From: an uncultured Bacilli bacterium
Lineage (GTDB): Bacteria > Bacillota_I > Bacilli_A > RF39 > UBA660
DNA length: 31,840 nt
NCBI GenBank assembly: GCA_947632275.1
Contig: CANROR010000005.1
Coordinates: 1 to 31,840 of the forward strand
Direction: 5' to 3'
A model generated the notes under the pieces. It was not told where the DNA came from and did not search any database. It worked only from the letters and a program-made list of their open reading frames with translations. The translations under genes and the position numbers were made by a program. Of this stretch, positions 7,567-16,817 are shown piece after piece (within the stretch, counting starts at the first letter, position 1; the number at the start of each line of letters is the position of its first letter).

Positions 7567-10500
7567 CTATAATACTTTTTCTAATAATGTAACAATGTAA
7601 AAAATAAAATGTTTTTCTAAATTTTTATAAAATAATTGAATAATTATTCGTTTATTAACATATTTGATATTAAAACTACGTGTTAAAGCTAAGGCTTCTA
7701 TTAAAAGTTTATCGCCTTTAATGGTATTTGATAATTCTTCCGGCAATTCAATTTCAATCATCCGATCAGTTTGCGTTACGCGTTTTATTCCATGTTTCTG
7801 AACAATTTTTTCAAACCATTCTTCGTACATATAAACTAAAATATCATCATTAACTTTCCCAAAGCGATCCTCTAATTCTTGTTTTATTTCGAGCATTTTG
7901 TCATAAGAATCAATTTCATTAATTTTTTGATGGATTTCAATTTTAACATCTTCATCACTAACATAGTCATCACTGATATGGGTCGCCACATTAATTAAAG
8001 CATTAACTTCTTCATCTTCATGGACTGCAATTCCTTGTTGTCTTTTCATTTCATCTTCAATCATTTTCATATATAAAGATATCCCGACGGAATCGACAAA
8101 TCCAGCTTGCGATGCTCCAAAGATATCACCAGCTCCGCGGATACTTAAATCGCGCATGGCAATGCGATAACCACTACCTAATTCGGTGAAATCTTTTATC
8201 GTTTCTAATCTTTTAATGGCAATTTCATTTAAAACTTTATTTTTCGCATAAAGCAGATAAGCATAAGCAATTCGATTACTTCGTCCAACCCGACCTCTTA
8301 TTTGATAAAGTTGGGATAAACCAAACCGGTCGGCATCATGGACAATTAAAGTATTAACATTCGGAATATCAATGCCACTTTCAATAATCGTGGTACAAAT
8401 TAAAATATCATATTTTCCTTCCACAAAGTCGGTCATAATATTATCGAGTTTATTTTTTTCCATTTGCCCATGAGCAAAAGTAATTCGGGCTTCGGGAATT
8501 AAAGATGCTATATGGGCAACATATTTTTCAATGGATTCAACATAATTATAAAGAATAAAGACTTGACCATTCCGCGAAAGTTCCTTATAAATGGCATCAC
8601 GAATTATTAAATCATCTTCTAAAACAACATAAGTTTGCACTGGATATCGGTTAACGGGCGGCGTATCAATCACGGACAAATCCCTTAAGCCAGACATGGC
8701 CATTTTTAAAGTCCGCGGAATCGGCGTCGCACTTAAAGTTAAAACATTAACATCTTTTTTAATTTTTTTAATTTTTTCTTTATGCGTAACGCCAAAACGT
8801 TGTTCTTCATCAACGACTAAAAGGCCTAAATTTTTAAAACCAATATCATCACTTAAAAGGCGATGGGTACCAATTACTAAATCAATTTTACCATTTTTTA
8901 AATCTTCAATTATTTGTTTGGCATGGGCTGGCGTGACATGCCGATTTAATAACGCAATTTCAATCGGCCAATCTTTAAATCTCTCTAATGCGACTTGATA
9001 TTGTTGTTTCGAAAGAATAGTTGTCGGACATAAATACATAACTTGGCGATTATTTAAAATAGTTTTAAATATTGCTCGCATGGCTACTTCCGTTTTGCCA
9101 AAGCCCACATCACCACATAATAAACGGTCCATGGGTGAAGCTTTTTTTAAATCTTCATTTATTTCTCTAATCGTTTTTTCTTGATCTTTCGTAAGTACAT
9201 AAGCAAAAGTTGAAGCAAAAGTCTCTTCTTCGGGATAATCTTGATACTTTTCGCCAATGACGCTTACTCTTTCCTTATAAAGTTTAATTAAATCCGCGGA
9301 AATATCTTTTATTTTCTTTTCAATATAATTTTTCGTTTTTACCCAGTTTAAACTACCTAATTTATTTAGTTTAGGGGCACTACCTTCTTTATCCGAATAT
9401 TTATAAATCGTTGAGATTTTTTCTACGGGAACATAAATTTTATCCGTGCCTTCATAGCCAATTTCAATAAAATCTTTCGTAACACCATGCACGGTTAAAG
9501 TTTTAATTCCACGATAGATGCCAATGCCATGAGCTAAATGAACAACATAATCGCCTTGATTTAATTGATCAAAATTATTTATTTTCTTCCCAATGCGATA
9601 ATTATTTTTATAATTTATAGTTTGATGCCGAACTTCTTCCAAATCATTTTCACTAATAACAACATATTTATCAATTATAAAACCATGCCCAAGTTTTTGA
9701 TTTAAAAATTTAGCATGCGGAATAAAGGCTAAAATTTGGTCTTTTTGTTTCTTCGTAGATAAACAAAAATATACTTCTTTCCCTTTTTTTTCATAGGCTA
9801 AGACGTCACTAGCCAGTTTTTCAAAATTTAAATTATAATTAGGTATTGTAGTCGCATTATAATTATCTTTATTAGAACCAAAGCGATTTAAATAAACCGT
9901 GAATTGGGGATTAATATCTTCCCAATTAAACATTAACTTATCTTTAGTTTGCATACTTTCTTGATATTTAAAAATATCTTCTTGGAGCTTTTCATAAGCG
10001 GCTTTTATTTGTTCCTTATCAATAAAAATAACATTAGGATTATTAGCATAATCATATAAAGAATTGATATCTTTTGTTTTAATTTCATCCACCGCTTTAA
10101 GCGTAATTTGGGAAATTTCTTTTAAAGAGCGTTGACTATTTTCATCAAAATAACGAATTGATTCAATAACATTACCATCATATTCAATTCTTATAGGATG
10201 ATCTTCATCTATCGCAAAAATATCAACGATAAAACCCCGCGTGGCATATTCCCCCGTTTGGGTAACTAAAGAATCTTTTTGATAACCTAAAGCTTGAAGG
10301 TGCGCTTCTAAATCTGCTCTTTTTAAAGTATCATTTATTGCTAGTGATATCGTGTTATTAGTATTTTTCCCCGGCAAAAATTTTAAATAACCCATCAGAT
10401 TTGTTACAACAAGCATCGTTTTTTCTTCTTTTAATTTGCTTAAAGTTTCTAATCTTTTATATTTTAAATCCGGACTTTCCGCGACAATCATCGATGATAA

Positions 10501-10713
10501 AAAATCATCCATCGGAAATAAATAAACATTATCTTGATAAAGCATTAAATTATTATAAATAATATTTGCTTCATATAAACTATTGGTAACAATTAAAGTA
10601 GTATTTTTCGTAATAGCAAAAAGATTATGCGTGTATAACGAACATAATTCATGAGTTAAACCCGATATCTCAGTATTATTATCATATTTAAAAATGCTAT
10701 CTAAAAAATCCAT
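7567..10713 (-). CDS. mfd: Transcription-repair coupling factor Mfd
   Basis: Removes RNA polymerase stalled at DNA lesions and recruits UvrA. Domains in order: UvrB-homology region (about 1-340); RNA-polymerase interaction CarD-like domain beginning GDYVVHLAHGIGIYRG (about 380-395); RecG-like SF2 translocase with Walker A GDVGFGKTE (about 535), DEEQRFGV (about 633), TLSATPIPRTL and the GRVGRSNR arginine-finger region (about 800); and the C-terminal TRCF domain near 920-1020. At 1048 residues it is about 100 shorter than the usual 1150-1180, mainly through compact N- and C-terminal parts. It follows pth by 9 bp with an AAGAGGT ribosome site. In B. subtilis the small gene fin lies between pth and mfd; it is missing here. 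Confidence 0.97.
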   Translation of the reverse strand: MDFLDSIFKYDNNTEISGLTHELCSLYTHNLFAITKNTTLIVTNSLYEANIIYNNLMLYQDNVYLFPMDDFLSSMIVAESPDLKYKRLETLSKLKEEKTMLVVTNLMGYLKFLPGKNTNNTISLAINDTLKRADLEAHLQALGYQKDSLVTQTGEYATRGFIVDIFAIDEDHPIRIEYDGNVIESIRYFDENSQRSLKEISQITLKAVDEIKTKDINSLYDYANNPNVIFIDKEQIKAAYEKLQEDIFKYQESMQTKDKLMFNWEDINPQFTVYLNRFGSNKDNYNATTIPNYNLNFEKLASDVLAYEKKGKEVYFCLSTKKQKDQILAFIPHAKFLNQKLGHGFIIDKYVVISENDLEEVRHQTINYKNNYRIGKKINNFDQLNQGDYVVHLAHGIGIYRGIKTLTVHGVTKDFIEIGYEGTDKIYVPVEKISTIYKYSDKEGSAPKLNKLGSLNWVKTKNYIEKKIKDISADLIKLYKERVSVIGEKYQDYPEEETFASTFAYVLTKDQEKTIREINEDLKKASPMDRLLCGDVGFGKTEVAMRAIFKTILNNRQVMYLCPTTILSKQQYQVALERFKDWPIEIALLNRHVTPAHAKQIIEDLKNGKIDLVIGTHRLLSDDIGFKNLGLLVVDEEQRFGVTHKEKIKKIKKDVNVLTLSATPIPRTLKMAMSGLRDLSVIDTPPVNRYPVQTYVVLEDDLIIRDAIYKELSRNGQVFILYNYVESIEKYVAHIASLIPEARITFAHGQMEKNKLDNIMTDFVEGKYDILICTTIIESGIDIPNVNTLIVHDADRFGLSQLYQIRGRVGRSNRIAYAYLLYAKNKVLNEIAIKRLETIKDFTELGSGYRIAMRDLSIRGAGDIFGASQAGFVDSVGISLYMKMIEDEMKRQQGIAVHEDEEVNALINVATHISDDYVSDEDVKIEIHQKINEIDSYDKMLEIKQELEDRFGKVNDDILVYMYEEWFEKIVQKHGIKRVTQTDRMIEIELPEELSNTIKGDKLLIEALALTRSFNIKYVNKRIIIQLFYKNLEKHFIFYIVTLLEKVL

Positions 10714-10722
10714 AATTACCTC

Positions 10723-11274
10723 TTATTTAGTATTATAAATATTCATTGTCCTTTCAATACCATTATTTATAAAAGAATCAATAATTTCATTAAAGATTGG
10801 TTGCATTTCTTCTAATTTGGCAATTTCTTCATCTGTTAATTTACCTAAGACAAATTCAAGAGCCTTAAGTCTTTTTTCGCGACGAATACCAATTTTAAGC
10901 CGCGAAAAAGCATTAGTTCCTAAAGCCGTAATAATTGAATTTATCCCATTGTGACCACCAGAGCTACTATTTCTTTTTAATTTATATTTACCAAAATCAA
11001 TATCGAAATCATCTTGGATTACTAAAATATCATCCATATCTATTTTAAAGTAATTGACAATTTCGCTAACGGCAAGGCCGGAAGCATTCATAAAAGTCTT
11101 GGGTTTTAAAAAGAATATTCTTTCATTATTTATTCGCAATTCGGCAAACCATCCATAGAATTCATTTTGCCAATAAACATTCCCTAAATAATTATCAATA
11201 ACCCTAAAACCAATATTATGTCTAGTTTTTTCGTATTTTTTTTCCGGATTACCTAAACCAACAATTAATTTCAT
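10723..11274 (-). CDS. pth: Peptidyl-tRNA hydrolase
   Basis: Recycles peptidyl-tRNA released from stalled ribosomes. Family signatures: VGLGNPEKKYEKTRHNIGF (about 4-22, with the catalytic His), LKPKTFMNASG (about 56-66), IQDDFDIDFGKYKLK (about 90-104, catalytic Asp) and SSSGGHNGINSI (about 106-117). Length of 183 residues is typical. Its ATG directly abuts the trmN6 TAA, and the AGGAGG ribosome site lies in the last trmN6 codons. B. subtilis pth (spoVC) has the same pth-mfd-spoVT context. Confidence 0.97.
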   Translation of the reverse strand: MKLIVGLGNPEKKYEKTRHNIGFRVIDNYLGNVYWQNEFYGWFAELRINNERIFFLKPKTFMNASGLAVSEIVNYFKIDMDDILVIQDDFDIDFGKYKLKRNSSSGGHNGINSIITALGTNAFSRLKIGIRREKRLKALEFVLGKLTDEEIAKLEEMQPIFNEIIDSFINNGIERTMNIYNTK

Positions 11275-11991
11275 TTAATCCTCCTTAAAAAGATGTTGAT
11301 AACTAGTTAAGTTATTAACATTGATAATTTTATTTATCTTTATACCACTTTTTCCATGTTTTTGGAAGGCTAAAAGCACAATTTTTAATTCATTTTCTTT
11401 GGTCGCAATCGGTTGTAATACTTTTAGACTTAATTTATTTTTGGTCGCTTCTATTATTATTTCATCTAAACGTTCGGGACGATGCACTAAATAAAAGGTG
11501 CCATTATCTTTTAAAATAGTCCCAACAATTTGAAAAATTGTGGCTAAATCAATTGTTACTTCATGCCGCGCTTTTGTCTTAATATCGCATTTATTTAATT
11601 CTTTAACATTCGTATATTTAAAATAAGGGGGATTACAAATTATAACATCAAAATATTTCCCGGGAAATATTTTCGGTATTTCCCGAATGTCATTATTATA
11701 TATTTTAATTTGCTTTTCCAAATTATTAACTTGAATGGATTTTTGAGCCAATTCATAAACTTCTTCTTGAATTTCAAAGCCAATTATTTCATCGGAAGTT
11801 TTAGTTGATAAAATTAAAGGAATCGGTGCATTACCAGTGCACATATCTAAATATGTTTTATTTCTTTTTACATTTACAAATTCGGCAAGTAAAATCGAAT
11901 CCAAAGAAAATTTAAAACCATTCTTTTCTTGATAGATAAAACGATTTGAATAATCAAACAAATCGTTTTTAACTATATTTTCATTTAACAT
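11275..11991 (-). CDS. trmN6: tRNA1(Val) (adenine37-N6)-methyltransferase-like protein (TrmN6/YabB)
   Basis: A Rossmann-fold SAM-dependent methyltransferase of the YabB/YfiC group. Visible: KFSLDSILLAEFV (about 27-39), YLDMCTGNAPIPL (motif I, about 47-59), IIGFEIQEEVYELA (motif II) and IICNPPYFK (about 117-125), the NPPY catalytic motif of adenine-N6 methylases. In B. subtilis yabB follows yaaT and yabA; here it follows ricT directly. The ATG at 11991 is chosen because GAGGAATTTT precedes it; it overlaps the ricT TGA by 11 bp. A longer frame extends upstream but lacks similarity. The exact substrate base is inferred from the family. Confidence 0.88.
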   Translation of the reverse strand: MLNENIVKNDLFDYSNRFIYQEKNGFKFSLDSILLAEFVNVKRNKTYLDMCTGNAPIPLILSTKTSDEIIGFEIQEEVYELAQKSIQVNNLEKQIKIYNNDIREIPKIFPGKYFDVIICNPPYFKYTNVKELNKCDIKTKARHEVTIDLATIFQIVGTILKDNGTFYLVHRPERLDEIIIEATKNKLSLKVLQPIATKENELKIVLLAFQKHGKSGIKINKIINVNNLTSYQHLFKED

Positions 11992-12748
11992 AAAATTCCT
12001 CTTTATTGCCATCAACAATCGCACTATATTTTCTTTCTAAAATACTAACACTAACAACTTGGCCTTCCCCTTTTTCGGTTTTTATCTTTTGCCCTATTTG
12101 GGGCATTCCTTTATTATTTTCTAAATAATTTTCATCTTCATAGGCTAAACAACATAAAAGCCGTCCACAAGAACCATTTATTTTATTAGGATTTAAAGCT
12201 AAGTTTTGATTCTTGGCCATATTCATGGTAATGCCATCCATTTTATTTAAAAAGCGCGTACAACAAAGTTCTTCGCCACAGACCCCAACGCCACCAACTT
12301 TCTTGGCTTTATCGCGCGCCCCAATTTGGTGAAGTTCAATTCGGGTATGATAAATAGATGCTAGTTTTCTTGCTAAATCACGAAAGTCCACCCTAGTATC
12401 AGAAGTAAAATCAAATAATAATTGCGTCCGATCAAACGAAAAACGAGCACTGATAACATTCATATTTAAATTAAAATCTTTTACTAAAGCGATACATTTT
12501 TTCTTTGCTTCTTCGGCATCTTTTAAATTTTCATAAAATAAGTTTTCATCTTTTTTAGTCGCTTTTCTGACAATTTCTTTAAATTCCTTGCCACTGGTTT
12601 TCACTTCGACTTCATTTAGAATTTTGCCATATTGCAAGCCATTTTCAGTATCAACGATAACATAATCATTTACTTCTAGTTTATCGTCATAACGAAAATT
12701 ATAAGCTTTATTACTATCTTTAAAAACTACACTATACACATTGGCCAT
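11981..12748 (-). CDS. ricT: PSP1-domain protein RicT (YaaT)
   Basis: In B. subtilis, YaaT (RicT), YlbF and YmcA form the Fe-S-containing RNase Y specificity complex that affects mRNA maturation, sporulation, competence and biofilm. The conserved cysteine motifs are present: GVGVCGEELCC (about 153-163) and NGSCGRLLCCLAYE (about 191-204). The start GTG or ATG at 12757/12754 lacks room for a ribosome site, so ATG 12748 (MANVYSVVF, GAGTGA five bases upstream) is preferred. It overlaps the 3' end of holB, preserving the B. subtilis order holB-yaaT. RicF/RicA partners are not in the window. Confidence 0.93.
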   Translation of the reverse strand: MANVYSVVFKDSNKAYNFRYDDKLEVNDYVIVDTENGLQYGKILNEVEVKTSGKEFKEIVRKATKKDENLFYENLKDAEEAKKKCIALVKDFNLNMNVISARFSFDRTQLLFDFTSDTRVDFRDLARKLASIYHTRIELHQIGARDKAKKVGGVGVCGEELCCTRFLNKMDGITMNMAKNQNLALNPNKINGSCGRLLCCLAYEDENYLENNKGMPQIGQKIKTEKGEGQVVSVSILERKYSAIVDGNKEEFYVK

Positions 12749-13565
12749 TTTCATCACTCAATTCTATAATATATTTATCTAATAATAGTTCAATATTGGC
12801 ATTAGTATTTATATCATCTAAAAATTGGATTAATAACTTTAGCCGAAATCGTAAGGCTGCACTTGTTAAATTTTTTAAGGGAGTAAAACTTTCACGCTTT
12901 TCATATTGGGCTAAATAAATTTTAAATATTTCTTTAAATACTAATTCAATATCTTTCCGTTCATTAAATTTATTTAATATTATGCTTTCATTATACATAA
13001 TTTTAGCATTTTTTTCTAGTTCTGTTTTTGTTATATATTCTTGGGCAATAGTTTGATAAATTTCCTCATCATTGACACTTTCTAAATCATAAAAAATAGT
13101 TAACAATTCACATCTACTTTTAATAGTAGGGATAACATTATTTAAATTAGTTGTGATTAAAAATCCTAAAATATTATCGCCTGGTTCTTCAATAAATTTA
13201 AGCATGGTATTTGCCGATGCTCCGTTTAATTTATCCGCATTTTTAATTATATAAATATTATTTTGAGTATAAATTGGTTTAAAACTAAATCTTCTTTTTA
13301 AATCTAAGACTTGTTCTTTTTTGATATTATTGCCATCAGGTTCAATAACTACTAGAGATGGTAAAGAGGCTAAATTAGTTAAATTACAAAGATTACAATT
13401 ATGGCAATTTTCTTGATATTCTTTTTCGCAATTAATATTTTTAATTACATTTATTAAATCTTCATAAAGCTTGTCCATATTATTTGTTTCAATTAAATAA
13501 ACATGAGCCATTTTTTCCTCATGATATAAATTAATCAAATTTTGTAACTTCTTAACTGCTGCCAC
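12732..13565 (-). CDS. holB: DNA polymerase III delta' subunit
   Basis: Clamp-loader subunit that helps open the beta clamp (DnaN). AAA+ layout: an N-terminal EEKMAHVYLI (about 15-24) equivalent to the RISHAYLF region; zinc-binding cysteines in CHNCNLCNL (about 54-62); IIKNADKLNGASANTMLKFIEEP (about 105-128); and the SRC sensor/arginine-finger motif (about 150). As usual for delta', the P-loop is degenerate (ETNNMDK instead of GxxGxGKT), so it should not hydrolyse ATP. GTG start at 13565 with GGAGGAAAG seven bases upstream; an internal ATG at 13511 also has GAGGAAAAA and cannot be excluded, but the longer form fits the family. It lies between bofA and ricT. Confidence 0.94.
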   Translation of the reverse strand: MAAVKKLQNLINLYHEEKMAHVYLIETNNMDKLYEDLINVIKNINCEKEYQENCHNCNLCNLTNLASLPSLVVIEPDGNNIKKEQVLDLKRRFSFKPIYTQNNIYIIKNADKLNGASANTMLKFIEEPGDNILGFLITTNLNNVIPTIKSRCELLTIFYDLESVNDEEIYQTIAQEYITKTELEKNAKIMYNESIILNKFNERKDIELVFKEIFKIYLAQYEKRESFTPLKNLTSAALRFRLKLLIQFLDDINTNANIELLLDKYIIELSDENGQCV

Positions 13566-13573
13566 CTTTCCTC

Positions 13574-13771
13574 CTATATTAAAATAAAAAATATGCCAAT
13601 CAACGATAATAATCCAGGGAGTCCCAAAATAGCTACAACGGCAATGGTAATAATATTGATAGGAATAAAAATATTCATTCCTGTTGCAATTAAATCAAAT
13701 CCATATATAAAACAAAAGGCTAAAATAACATTTTTTAATATTTTTAAAATTACTTTAGAAATTGTCTTCAT
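13574..13771 (-). CDS. bofA: BofA-like integral membrane protein (pro-sigma-K processing inhibitor family)
   Basis: BofA in B. subtilis holds the SpoIVFB protease inactive in the mother cell until engulfment is done. This 65-aa protein is almost all membrane: one helix at about 14-31 and a second at about 40-63. The C-terminal half NIFIPINIITIAVVAILGLP (about 33-52) has the family signature, as in HVPINLVTTAISGILGIPG of B. subtilis. B. subtilis BofA is 87 residues, so the first helix is shortened. It sits next to recR as in B. subtilis and has a GAGGTTAG ribosome site. It is short but well supported by motif and position together. Confidence 0.85.
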   Translation of the reverse strand: MKTISKVILKILKNVILAFCFIYGFDLIATGMNIFIPINIITIAVVAILGLPGLLSLIGIFFILI

Positions 13772-13811
13772 ATATCTAACCTCAATTAAATATATGGACT
13801 TGTCCGCGATT

Positions 13812-14423
13812 TTATTCAGATATTTTTTTCCGATCTTCTAAAGCTTTATCCAAAGTTATAATATCTAAATAATCAATTTCGGCTCCCATCGGAATACCAT
13901 AAGATAATCTTGATATAACAATATTTTTCTTTTCAAATATTTTCTTAATATATAATGTTGTTGTTTCTCCTTCAACGGTTGATTTTAAAGCCAAGATTAA
14001 TTCTGGCTTTTTTAAATTTTCGACTCTTTTTACTAAAGAACTTAAATTTATATTCTCCGGGCCAATATTATCAATGGGGGAAATTAAACCATTTAACACA
14101 TGATAAACCCCAGTGTAATTACCCACATTTTCAAATTTAAAAACACTTTTATCATCTTCTACTATGCAAATTAAATTTTTATCTCGATTTTCATTGGCAC
14201 AGATCGAACAAATTTCTGATTCCGATAAATGACCACATATTGTACAATTCGTTAAACTTTTCTTTAAATCTTTTAAAGTATCTGCGAAAGATTGTAGTTC
14301 TTCATCATCTTGGGTATAAGTAGCCATAGCCATTCTCTCGGCATTTTTTTCTCCAATACCCGGCAACTTTTTATAAAAATTTATTAACTTTTGAATTGGT
14401 TTGGGATAAACTTCGTTATTCAT
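13812..14423 (-). CDS. recR: Recombination protein RecR
   Basis: Works with RecF and RecO to load RecA on gapped DNA; recF is in this same window. Domain order is standard: helix-hairpin-helix KLPGIGEKNAERMA (about 19-32), four-cysteine zinc finger CTICGHLSESEICSIC (about 57-72), Toprim domain from LICIVEDDKSVFKFE (about 80-94), and C-terminal SRLSYGIPMGAEIDYLD (about 171-187). Length of 203 matches RecR (about 198). The ATG lies one base after the ybaB TAA. Confidence 0.97.
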   Translation of the reverse strand: MNNEVYPKPIQKLINFYKKLPGIGEKNAERMAMATYTQDDEELQSFADTLKDLKKSLTNCTICGHLSESEICSICANENRDKNLICIVEDDKSVFKFENVGNYTGVYHVLNGLISPIDNIGPENINLSSLVKRVENLKKPELILALKSTVEGETTTLYIKKIFEKKNIVISRLSYGIPMGAEIDYLDIITLDKALEDRKKISE

Positions 14424-14424
14424 T

Positions 14425-14721
14425 TTACATCAATCCGCTCATAGCTGAATATTGGCCTAGCTTTTTTTCCGTTTCTTCATCAATTTTCTTAAAAGCATCT
14501 TTAATCGCTAAAAGAATCATATCTTCTAACATTTCCTTATCTTCTGCAGAAATATCGCCTTCTTTAGTTATTTTAAATGACTTTAATTCTTTTTTGCCAT
14601 TAAAAGTAACTTCAACCCATTCATATTTCCCGGGAAATATTTCCTTGTCAATTTCTTCTTTCTTTTTAGTTATTTCTCTTTGCAATCTTTGCGCTTGAGC
14701 CATTAAATTTTGCATATTCAT
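14425..14721 (-). CDS. YbaB/EbfC-family nucleoid-associated protein
   Basis: A small DNA-binding protein of the YbaB/EbfC (B. subtilis YaaK) family, conserved between dnaX and recR in most Firmicutes. Features: N-terminal MQNLMAQAQRLQREI, a coiled-coil-like helix, then the FNGKKELKSFKI strand segment and the LEDMILLAIKDAFKKIDE helix (about 63-80), ending near GLM. At 98 residues it is of normal size. AGGAGG ribosome site before the ATG at 14721. Confidence 0.95.
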   Translation of the reverse strand: MNMQNLMAQAQRLQREITKKKEEIDKEIFPGKYEWVEVTFNGKKELKSFKITKEGDISAEDKEMLEDMILLAIKDAFKKIDEETEKKLGQYSAMSGLM

Positions 14722-14736
14722 AATTTTTTCCTCCTT

Positions 14737-16341
14737 TTAATTTATTTCTATTTTTGAACTATCAAAAATGTTATTGGCTAATTCTTCTAATTTATTGTTA
14801 TCTTCGTCTATCACTAGCTTTTCTTCCATTAAAGTATATTTATAACCTTTTTTTATATTAGTAATATACTCTTCTTTGGTTTTTGCCCATTCGCTAGTTT
14901 CTAAAGCCACCAGTTTTAACTCTTTTTGCATTTTCTTTTTTAATTCATCTTCCAGATTATTTATTTCTAAATTTAATTCATTATCTTGATGTTTAATACT
15001 CGTAGTAATAATAGCATAAGAAGCCGAAGCCGCGACGGGTTCAGTATCTTCAATTAATCCCTTATATTGGTTAGAAATTTTAACTTTAAAATCTGACCAA
15101 ATAGTTTTTAATTCATTCAAATTTTGTTTATTAGCTTCGGTTAAACAGTTATTTATTCTTATATGCTTTTTATTTTTTATTTCTTCTGTTGGTTTTATCT
15201 TTTTTGGTTCTTTTGCTTCTTGTTTAAGTATGGTTTTTGGTTCTTCTATCTTTTCTTCTTTAATAGGTTTGACAATTGTTTCTACTTTAACTTCAGGCTT
15301 TATCGATTCTTGATTAGGTCCCGCGAAGATTTCTAATAAAATCATTTCTAAAATAATATAAGGATTTACATTGAGATTTATTTTATTTAAAAAATCGTTT
15401 AAATCTAAAATTATTTTCTTAATTTTTTGATAATTTAGTAATCCTTCATTGCCTTGTTCTAAAACAACAATGGCTTTTTTACTTAATAATTCAATAAGTT
15501 TTTTAGTAACTACTTTATAATTTAAATTAGTTTTCTTTAATTCATCAATTATATTAATTGTATTTTTTAGATCATTTGCATCTAAATAATCAATTAATTT
15601 TTGAATTTTTATTAAGGATACTGATCCCAGTTCTTTAACCACTAAATCAAGATTTATTTTGATTTTTTCTTTTGATAATTGGTCTAACATGCTTAAAGCA
15701 TCTCTTAAACCACCATCCGATAGTTCGGTTATTTCTTTTAAGCCCTCAATATCGTAATCAATTTTTTCTTGTTCGCAGATATTTTGTAATTGTTTCGTAA
15801 TTAAATCGTCGGAAATACGGAAAAATTCGTACTTTTGACATCTTGAAACAATAGTTATGGGAACATTTTCAATATTCGTTGTGGCCAAAATAAAAATTAC
15901 ATGACTTGGTGGTTCTTCTAAAGTTAATAATAAAGCATTAAAAGCACTTTGACTTAGCATATGAACTTCATCAATAATGTAAACTTTATATTTGGAAGAT
16001 GTCGGCATTAGTTTAACATTGTTAATCAATTCTCTTATTTCATCAACCCCATTATTAGAAGCCGCATCAATTTCAATTATATCGGGATTATTGCTAAAAT
16101 TTTGACAATTTAAACACTTTCCACAGGCTTCACCATCAACTGGTTCTAAACAATTTATTGTTTTAGCAAAGATCCGGGCCATACTTGTTTTGCCGGTACC
16201 ACGGGGACCCGCGAATAAATAAGCATGAGATATTTTATCATTTATAATCGAATTTTTTAAGATTTTTACAGTAGATTCTTGACCAACAACTTCTTTAAAA
16301 AAATTAGGTCGATATTTACGATACAAAACTTTATAGCTCAT
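14737..16341 (-). CDS. dnaX: DNA polymerase III gamma/tau subunit
   Basis: Clamp-loader ATPase joining the two core polymerases. Visible: SHAYLFAGPRGTGKTSMAR with Walker A (about 38-56), the zinc cysteines in CGKCLNCQNF (about 75-84), IDEVHMLSQSAFNALL (Walker B, about 124-139), LEEPPSHVIFILATT, and SRCQKYEF (about 165-172). Domain III is followed by a lysine/glutamate-rich linker (about 350-400) and a C-terminal tau-like region. Total 534 residues, near B. subtilis (563). The ribosome site is AGGAGG. An extended -10 sequence (TGGTATAAT) lies about 25-40 bp before the start, in the gap after tadA, without a clear -35. I did not identify a gamma-producing frameshift site. Confidence 0.96.
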   Translation of the reverse strand: MSYKVLYRKYRPNFFKEVVGQESTVKILKNSIINDKISHAYLFAGPRGTGKTSMARIFAKTINCLEPVDGEACGKCLNCQNFSNNPDIIEIDAASNNGVDEIRELINNVKLMPTSSKYKVYIIDEVHMLSQSAFNALLLTLEEPPSHVIFILATTNIENVPITIVSRCQKYEFFRISDDLITKQLQNICEQEKIDYDIEGLKEITELSDGGLRDALSMLDQLSKEKIKINLDLVVKELGSVSLIKIQKLIDYLDANDLKNTINIIDELKKTNLNYKVVTKKLIELLSKKAIVVLEQGNEGLLNYQKIKKIILDLNDFLNKINLNVNPYIILEMILLEIFAGPNQESIKPEVKVETIVKPIKEEKIEEPKTILKQEAKEPKKIKPTEEIKNKKHIRINNCLTEANKQNLNELKTIWSDFKVKISNQYKGLIEDTEPVAASASYAIITTSIKHQDNELNLEINNLEDELKKKMQKELKLVALETSEWAKTKEEYITNIKKGYKYTLMEEKLVIDEDNNKLEELANNIFDSSKIEIN

Positions 16342-16392
16342 AAGATGCCTCCTGAAATATATATAATAATTATACCATAAATATTGAATTTT

Positions 16393-16800
16393 TTATCTTT
16401 TATTTTGAAAAAAATTTGCTAATAATTGGGCATAATTATTGACCATTTTTACTTGACTAAATTTAGTTTTATAGTACTCTTTTTTATCAGTTGTTTTATC
16501 CAATAAATAATACACGTTCTTTATTCTAGATTGTTTAATAATACTTTCACACATACTACATGGTTTTAAAGTAACATATATTTCACAATCATCTAATTTC
16601 CATGTTTTTAATTTTTTACTAGCTTTGGTTATAACATTTACTTCGGCATGGCCTAAAATATTATGCTTTTTTTCGCGATTATTATAGCCTTTAGCAATTA
16701 CTTTATTATTTTGAACAATTACACAACCAACCGGAACTTCATTTCGATTAAAAGCTTTTTGAGCTTCTTTTATTGCTAAATTCATATATTTTTCTTGCAT
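16393..16800 (-). CDS. tadA: tRNA-specific adenosine deaminase TadA
   Basis: Converts the wobble A34 of tRNA-Arg(ACG) to inosine. The zinc and catalytic motifs are intact: GHAEVNVI (HAE, about 51-58) and TLKPCSMCESII (PCxxC, about 79-90), after NEVPVGCVIV (about 19-28). At 135 residues it is slightly shorter than most TadA (150-160), trimmed at the C-terminus. GAGGTGA precedes the ATG. The gene begins right after the SRP RNA terminator. Confidence 0.93.
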   Translation of the reverse strand: MQEKYMNLAIKEAQKAFNRNEVPVGCVIVQNNKVIAKGYNNREKKHNILGHAEVNVITKASKKLKTWKLDDCEIYVTLKPCSMCESIIKQSRIKNVYYLLDKTTDKKEYYKTKFSQVKMVNNYAQLLANFFQNKR

Positions 16801-16817
16801 TTTAAAATCACCTCAAA

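Noticed and set aside
8696..8998. Plus-strand open frame inside mfd
   Set aside because: It is a shadow of mfd; no ribosome site and no recognisable protein. The same holds for plus-strand frames inside gyrA, dnaA, recR, ybaB and metG.
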